Shown here: positions 25,901 through 31,900 of the stretch, piece by piece | Layout: each line of letters starts with the position of its first letter | How positions within the stretch are numbered: the first letter of the stretch is position 1 | From: Ramlibacter humi | GTDB lineage: Bacteria > Pseudomonadota > Gammaproteobacteria > Burkholderiales > Burkholderiaceae_C | Direction of reading: 5' to 3' | Length of the DNA stretch: 64,000 nucleotides | NCBI RefSeq assembly: GCF_004681975.1 | Contig: NZ_SMLK01000002.1 | Span: 62,001 to 126,000, forward strand | The notes under the pieces: generated by a model | Told to the model about the DNA's origin: nothing | The model's input: the letters and a program-made list of their open reading frames with translations, nothing else | The model's database searches: none | Made by a program: the position numbers and the translations under genes

Positions 25901-28900
25901 ACGCACCGGCGGAGATCGCCAGCGCGGGTAACTATCTGTTCACGTACGACGTCTACGACGGCACGACGACCACAACCGGCACGGTCGCGATCGCGGTGAA
26001 CCCGGTGAACGATGCGCCGACGGGTGCCGACGTGAACGTCACGGTGGCCGAAGATGGGACGCTGAACGGAGCGCTCACGACCGCGGCCGACGTGGACACG
26101 CCGGTGGCCAGCCTGAGCTACGTGCTGGGCACGGGTCCCACGCACGGTTCGCTGGCGTTCAACGCGGACGGCACGTACACGTACAAGCCGGCAGCAGACT
26201 ACAACGGCGCCGACAGCTTCACGTACACCGTCTTCGATGGCAGCGCGAGCAGCGCGACGTACACGGTGTCGATCAACGTGACGCCGGTGAACGACGCGCC
26301 GGTGGCCGCGAACGACACGGTCACGACGAACGAAGACACGGCCTACACCGGCACGCTCCCGGCGGTCACGGACATCGACTCGCCGGCAGCCAGCCTGACG
26401 TACGGCCTGGCGACGAATGCCGGCCACGGCACCGTGGTGGTCCACACCGACGGCACGTACACGTACACGCCTGCGGCCAACTACAACGGCGCAGACAGCT
26501 TCACCTACACGGTGAGCGACGGCTCGGCCTCCAACACGTACATCGTCTCGATCACGGTGAACGCGGTGAACGACGCCCCGACGGGCGCGAACGTGAACGT
26601 CACCGTGGCCGAGGACGGCACTCTGAATGGCGCTTTGACGACCGCGGCGGACATCGACAGCCCGGCCGCCAGCCTGAGCTACGTACTGGGCACCGGCCCG
26701 GCGCACGGCACCTTGACGTTCAACACCGACGGCACGTACACGTACTCGCCCGCGGCCGACTACAACGGTGCCGACAGCTTCACCTACACGGTGAGCGACG
26801 GCACGGACAGCAGCGCCACGTACACGGTGTCGATCAACGTCACGCCGGTGAACGATGCGCCGGTGGTGGCCGGCGGCTCGCTCAACGTGAACGAGCACAC
26901 GACCACGCCGCTGGGCTTGGCAGCGCCGACCGACGTGGACGGCAACCTGCTCACGATCACCGTCACCGGCGTGCCGGCCGGCGGCCTGGTCAAGCGCGCC
27001 GACGGCACGGTGGTGACCAGCGGCACGCTGCTGAGCATCAGCCAGCTGACCAACCTGGTCTACGAGGCGCCCGCCAACCAGACCGGCACCGGCAACTACG
27101 CCTTCACCTACGACGTCACCGACGGCACGGCGACGGTGGGCGGCACGGTGGCGATCACCGTCAACCCGGTCAACGACGCGCCGGTGGGCGCCAACGCCAG
27201 CGTCAGCACGGCGGAAGACACGCCGATCAACGGCACGCTGCCCGTGGCCACGGATGGCGACGGCGATCCGCTGACCTACGCGCTGGACGCCGGCGCCGGC
27301 CACGGCACCGTCACGGTCAACGCCAACGGCACGTACACCTACACGCCGGCGGCCGATTTCCACGGCACCGACAGCTTCACCTACTCGGTCACCGACGGCA
27401 CGGCGACCGTGGTCTACACGGTGTCGATCACCGTGGCGTCGGTGAACGACGCGCCGGTCGCCGCCAACGACACGGTCTCCACCGCCGAAGACACGGTGCT
27501 GAACGGCACGCTGCCGGCGGCGACCGACGCCGACGGCGACACGGTCACCTATGCGCTGGGCAGCAATGCCGGCCATGGGACGGTCACGGTCAACGGCAAC
27601 GGCACGTACACCTACACGCCCGCCGCCAACTACAACGGCCCGGACAGCTTCACCTACACCGTGACCGACGGCACCGACACGCAGACGTACACCGTGTCGG
27701 TCAACGTCACGCCGGTGAACGACGCACCGGTGGGCGCGAACGGCAGCGGCACCGTCGCCGAGGACGGCACGCTCAACGGCACGCTGCCCGCCGCGACCGA
27801 CGTGGACGGCGACACGCTGACCTACGCCCTGGGCGCTGGTCCGGCGCACGGCACGGCCACGGTCAACGCGAACGGCACCTATTCGTACACGCCGGCGGGC
27901 GACTACTTCGGCGCCGACAGCTTCACCTACACCGTCTTCGACGGCACCGCGACCGTCACCTACTCGGTGTCGCTGAACGTCACGCCGGTGAACGACGCGC
28001 CCGTGCTGGATGTTTCGCAGAGCCCCTCGCTCGGCGGCATCCAGGAGAACCCGGCCGTCAACAACGGCACGACGGTGGCCGCGATGGTGGCCGACGGCTC
28101 CATCACCGATGCCGACCTGGTGGGCGCCGCGCCCGAGGCCATCTACGTCAGCGACGTGGACAACAGCAACGGCGCCTGGCAATACCGCATCGGCGCGGGC
28201 GCCTGGACCAACGTGGCGCTGGGCGCCGGCCAGATCCTGCTGCTGGACGGCGCGGATTCGCTGCGCTTCGTGCCCAACGCGGGCTGGAACGGCACGGCCG
28301 GCATCACCTTCGGCGCGTGGGACCAGACCGCGGGCACCGCCGGCGACGTGATCACCGCCACCGTGCGCGGCGGCACCACGCCGTTCTCCATCGCCACCGA
28401 CACGGCCACCATCACCGTGGCTTCGGTCAACGACCCGATCACGCTGTCCGACAGCGACCCGGCCACCAACCAGGTCAACGAAAACGCGGCCAACGGCACG
28501 GTGGTCGGCATCGTCGCCCTCGGCGTGGACGGCGACGGCACCCCGGTGAGCTACGAACTGGCCGACGACGCGGGCGGGCGCTTCACCATCGACGCCGCCA
28601 CCGGCGTCGTGACGGTCGCCAACGGCACGCTGCTGGACTACGAGACGTTGACCAGCCACACCATCACCGTGCGCGCGTTCAGCACGGACGGCAGCGAAGC
28701 GTTCCTGAACTTCACGATCAACGTGCTGGACGTGGACGACGCCGCGCCGCAGGTCGGAGCGGGCCAGACGATTTCCTACGCCGAGAACCGCACGGGCGGC
28801 ACGGTCGTCGGCACAGTCAGCGCCACCGACAACGTGGGCGTCACCGGCTGGCGTTTCGCCGGCGGTGGCACGACCAGCGCGGACGGCTTCTTCACGATCG

Positions 28901-31900
28901 CCGCCGACGGCAAGGTCACGATCACGGCAGCAGGCGCCGCCGCGGCCAGCCGCAACGACTACGAGACCGCGCCGGCCAGCTTCACTTACAGCGTGGAAGC
29001 GGGCGATGCCGCGGGCAACTGGAGCGGCGCCACCACCGTCACCTTCAGCCTGACGGACCTGGATGACCACGCTCCCGTCGTCACGCCCGGCCAGACCTAC
29101 AGCTACGCCGAGAACCAGACCGCGGGCGCCGTGCTGGCGACGGTGGCCGCCACCGACACGGCCGAAGCCGGCAGCGGCGTCACCGGCTTCCGCTTCGCCA
29201 ACGGCGGGCAGGTCAGCGACGACGGCTATTTCGCGATCAACGCCACCACCGGCGAGATCACGCTGACTGTCGCGGGCCTGTCGTCCACGGCGGCCTCGAA
29301 CGACTACGAGACCGGCCCCAACACCTTCACGCTGAGCGTGCAGGCGCGCGACGCCGCGGGCCACTGGTCGGTGGCTGCCGACGTGGTGCTGAACGTCACC
29401 GACGTTCCCGAAGGCGACGTCACGCCGCCGACTGTTGGCGGCGGCCAGACGATCACCTACGCCGAGAACCGCGCGGGCGGCACGGTCGTGGGCACCGTCA
29501 ACGCCACCGACAACGTGGGCGTCACGGGCTGGCGCTTCACCGGCGGCGGCTCGATCAGCGCCGACGGCTACTTCTCGATCGCGGCCGACGGCAAGGTCAC
29601 GCTGACCGCCGCCGGTGCGCTGGCGGCGAGCCGCAACGACTACGAAACCGCGCCCGCCAGCTTCACGTACAGCGTGCAGGCCGGCGATGCGGCCGGCAAC
29701 TGGAGCGCGGGCCAGACCGTCACCTTCAGCCTGACCGACATCGACGAGAACACCTCGATCGGCGGCACCACCTCCGGCACCGGCGCCGAGGACAACGGCG
29801 CCATCACCGGCACGCTGACGGCCACCGACACCGACGGACTGGCCGCGTCGCCCTTCGCGGTGACCACGGCCGCCGCGCACGGCACTGCGACCATCAACGC
29901 CAACACGGGCGCGTGGAGCTACACGCCGGCCGCCGACTGGTTCGGCGCCGACAGCTTCACCGTGACGGTGACCGACGCGCTGGGCAATGCCACCACGCAG
30001 GTGGTCAGCCTGACGGTGTCGCCGGTGGCCGACGCGGTGGACAACACCGCGAGCACGCAGCCCAACACGGCGGTCACCACCAACGTGCTGGCCAACGACA
30101 GCTTCGAGAACCCGGGCCGCGCCGTCACCGGCGTGACCAACGGCGCCAACGGCACCGTCACCATCCTCGACGGCAGCCTGGGCACGGTGACCTACACGCC
30201 GAACGCCGGCTTCACCGGCACGGACTCGTTCACCTACACGGTCACGTCCAACGGCGTGACCGAAACCGCGACGGTCACCGTCAGCGTCGCCGACACGATC
30301 GTGCCTTCCGCGCCGGCCGTGAGCCTGGCCGCGGCCAGCGACACCGGCACCAGCAACAGCGACCTGCGCACGGCCGACGACACGCCGACCGTGGTGGTCA
30401 CGCTGGGCGGCGCGGGCGCTGCCGCGCCGGTGGCGGGCGACACGCTGAAGCTGTACGTGGACGGCAGCGTGGTGTCCACCATCACGCTGGCGGCCGGCGA
30501 CATCGCGGCCGGCAAGGTGAGCATCACCACCGGCACGTTGCCCAACGGCACGCGCAGCTTCAGCGCGCAAGTGGTCGATGCGGCCGGCAACGCCTCCGCG
30601 CTGTCTCCGGCGCTGGACGTCGCGATCGACACCGCCGCGCCGGTGCTCACGGGCGCCGCCGTCAACGGCAACCAGCTGGTGCTGACCTACGCCGAAGCCG
30701 GCGTCGGCATGGACGCCGCCGGCCCGGCGTGGAGCAACTACGTGGTGACCGTCAACGGCACCACCGCCACGGTCACGGCCTGCAGCACCGACCCGGCCGG
30801 CCGCACCATCACGCTGACGCTGGGTTCCGCGGTCGCGTCCGGCGACAGCGTCCGGGTGAGCTACACGCCGGCCGCCGCGCAGCGCGTGGCCGACGTGGCC
30901 GGCAACCTGTCGCTTGCGTTCACCAATGCGGTCGTGCGCAACGACACCGGCATCCCGACGCCGCCCGAGCAGGTGCGCGAAGTGACGCAGACGCCGGTGG
31001 CGCCGCCGGCCCCGGCCGCCGCGCCGCTGCCGCCCGCCCAGGCGCCGGCTGCCGCCGCGCCGCAGGCAGACGGCAACACGGCCGCGAACCCGCCGTCGCC
31101 GCCGCTGGGCTCGCAGCCGTTCATCATGCCGTCGCTGGAGCCGTTCAACGGCCTGGGCCAAGGCCCCGGCGGGGCCATCCTGGGCAGCACGCCGGTGACG
31201 TCACCGGCGACGGTGTCCGGCGCCGACGTGCTCGAGTCCCTCGAGCGCGGCTTCCCGGCGGTGCGCGGCAGCGATGCCGCGGGCGCCACGGGCATGACCG
31301 GCGACGGCGCGGTGCTGTCGGTGCTGAACGGCATCCCGAACGTGATGGCACTCGGCGGCCTGAACTACACGGTGCCGCGCGACGCGTTCATCCACACCGA
31401 CGGGCGCGCCGTGATCAAGCTCGACGCGCATCAGCTGGATGGCCAGCCGCTGCCCTCGTGGCTGGGCTTCGACGGCATCTCGGGCCTGTTCAACGGCCGT
31501 CCACTGGACGCCTCTTCGTTCTCCAGCCTGCTGGTGGAAGTGGTGGCCCGCGACGATGCCGGCCGCGAGGCGCGCACGACGTTCACCATCACGAGCGACG
31601 GCCGCGCGCTGGACTCCATCGACCGCGGCTTCCCGGCGGTGCGGGTGTCGCCGTCCGACATCGGCGGCGCGCGCGGCGGCAACGCCGACCTGCTGGTGCG
31701 CTTCCAGCCGCTGCCGCAGCTGCGCATCGACGTGCAGCGCGGCGTGCGCTTCAACGTCCCGAGCGATGCCTTCGCGCACACCAACCCGCGCGCGGTGGTG
31801 CGGCTGGAGGCCCGCCTGGCCAACGGCGAACCGCTGCCGGGCTGGTTGTCGTTCGACGGCCTCACCGGCCGCCTGAGCGGCGAGCCGCCGGCGGATTTCG

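Noticed and set aside
6466-27990. Regular repeats that might suggest a CRISPR array
   Set aside because: Units of 498 and ~288 bp keep one coding frame with conserved protein motifs and no unique spacers; these are protein-domain repeats.
1975-31161. Very long minus-strand open frames (up to 3,681 codons) opposite the giant gene
   Set aside because: They mirror the repeats, are Arg/His/Gly-rich low-quality sequence and arise because GC-rich codons with C or G in the third position avoid stops on the other strand. The plus-strand frame shows recognisable domains throughout.
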